From: an uncultured Senegalimassilia sp. | GTDB lineage: Bacteria > Actinomycetota > Coriobacteriia > Coriobacteriales > Eggerthellaceae | Assembly (NCBI GenBank): GCA_937925385.1 | Contig: CALEWN010000117.1 | Span: 1-19,767, forward strand | Reading direction: 5' to 3' | DNA length: 19,767 nucleotides | Shown: positions 19,738 through 19,767 of the stretch, one piece after another | How positions within the stretch are numbered: the first letter of the stretch is position 1 | How the letters are laid out: the number at the start of each line of letters is the position of its first letter | Translations under genes and position numbers: made by a program | The notes under the pieces: model-generated | The model's input: the letters and a program-made list of their open reading frames with translations, nothing else | Database searches by the model: none | What the model was told of the DNA's origin: nothing

Positions 19738-19767
19738 AGCCCGGCCGAGTCTGTACTCGACTGGGCT
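19738..19767. other. Hairpin at the right edge, upstream of lrgA
   Basis: AGCCCGG (19738-19744) pairs with CTGGGCT (19761-19767, one wobble), and inside it CGAGT pairs with ACTCG around CTGT, with a single mismatch between the two stems. It lies 20-49 nt ahead of the lrgA start, so it could be in the leader or be an operator. It may continue past the window edge. Confidence 0.5.

Noticed and set aside
1..19767. tRNA and rRNA genes
   Set aside because: I looked for T-loop (GGTTCGAATCC-like) and other conserved RNA gene signatures on both strands and found none that fold with an acceptor stem.

Overview
The window looks like chromosome of a high-GC anaerobic actinobacterium of the class Coriobacteriia, most likely the family Eggerthellaceae. 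Three things point there: a regulator with about 12 membrane helices ending in a LuxR-type HTH (a fusion very common in that family), a dense set of Mo/W and Fe-S respiratory genes, and strong G/C third-position codon bias. The genus cannot be fixed from the sequence alone.

Layout. 1-2598 (+): a CPA1-type Na+/H+ antiporter cut by the left edge, then a YigZ/IMPACT-family protein. 2595-4502 (-): the membrane LuxR regulator, sharing stop-codon bases with yigZ. 4679-6561 (+): an IscU/NifU-like scaffold protein with altered cysteine ligands, translationally coupled to an acidic protein of unknown function, closed by a clear terminator. 6934-9072 (-): a YdhV-type tungsten/molybdenum aldehyde ferredoxin oxidoreductase-like protein with its own terminator. 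9458-14663 (+): a probable operon of a YdhY-like four-cluster ferredoxin, a TorD-like chaperone, and a PsrA/PhsA-PsrB-PsrC (NrfD) membrane oxidoreductase. 14664-15656: about 1 kb without a convincing gene, packed with GC-rich hairpins, a 33-nt imperfectly palindromic repeat in four copies, two related long hairpins and a 27-nt tandem repeat. 15657-16172 (+): ferritin. 16300-16666: an AT-richer gene-free stretch ending in an orphan strong terminator. 16915-18099 (+): a YqhD/BDH-type iron alcohol dehydrogenase. 18360-19718 (-): an LrgA/LrgB pair, with a long folded intergenic region between it and the dehydrogenase.

Main observation. A 13-bp inverted repeat, CCCTC-AAA-GAGGG, occurs at three places, and each copy points toward a different transcription unit: the scaffold-protein operon, ydhV, and the ydhY-torD-psrABC operon. 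In all three a -10-like hexamer follows at exactly the same distance (a -35 position hexamer beginning right after the repeat, then 17 nt). Together with the adjacent membrane LuxR gene this suggests a single regulon. In it a membrane-sensing regulator would switch on a YdhV/YdhY redox pair, a PsrABC-like quinone-linked reductase, its TorD chaperone, and a dedicated Fe-S assembly protein with an unknown partner. The E. coli relatives YdhV and YdhY have no assigned substrate, so the whole cassette is a candidate undescribed respiratory system. The regulon is inferred; no substrate can be read from sequence.
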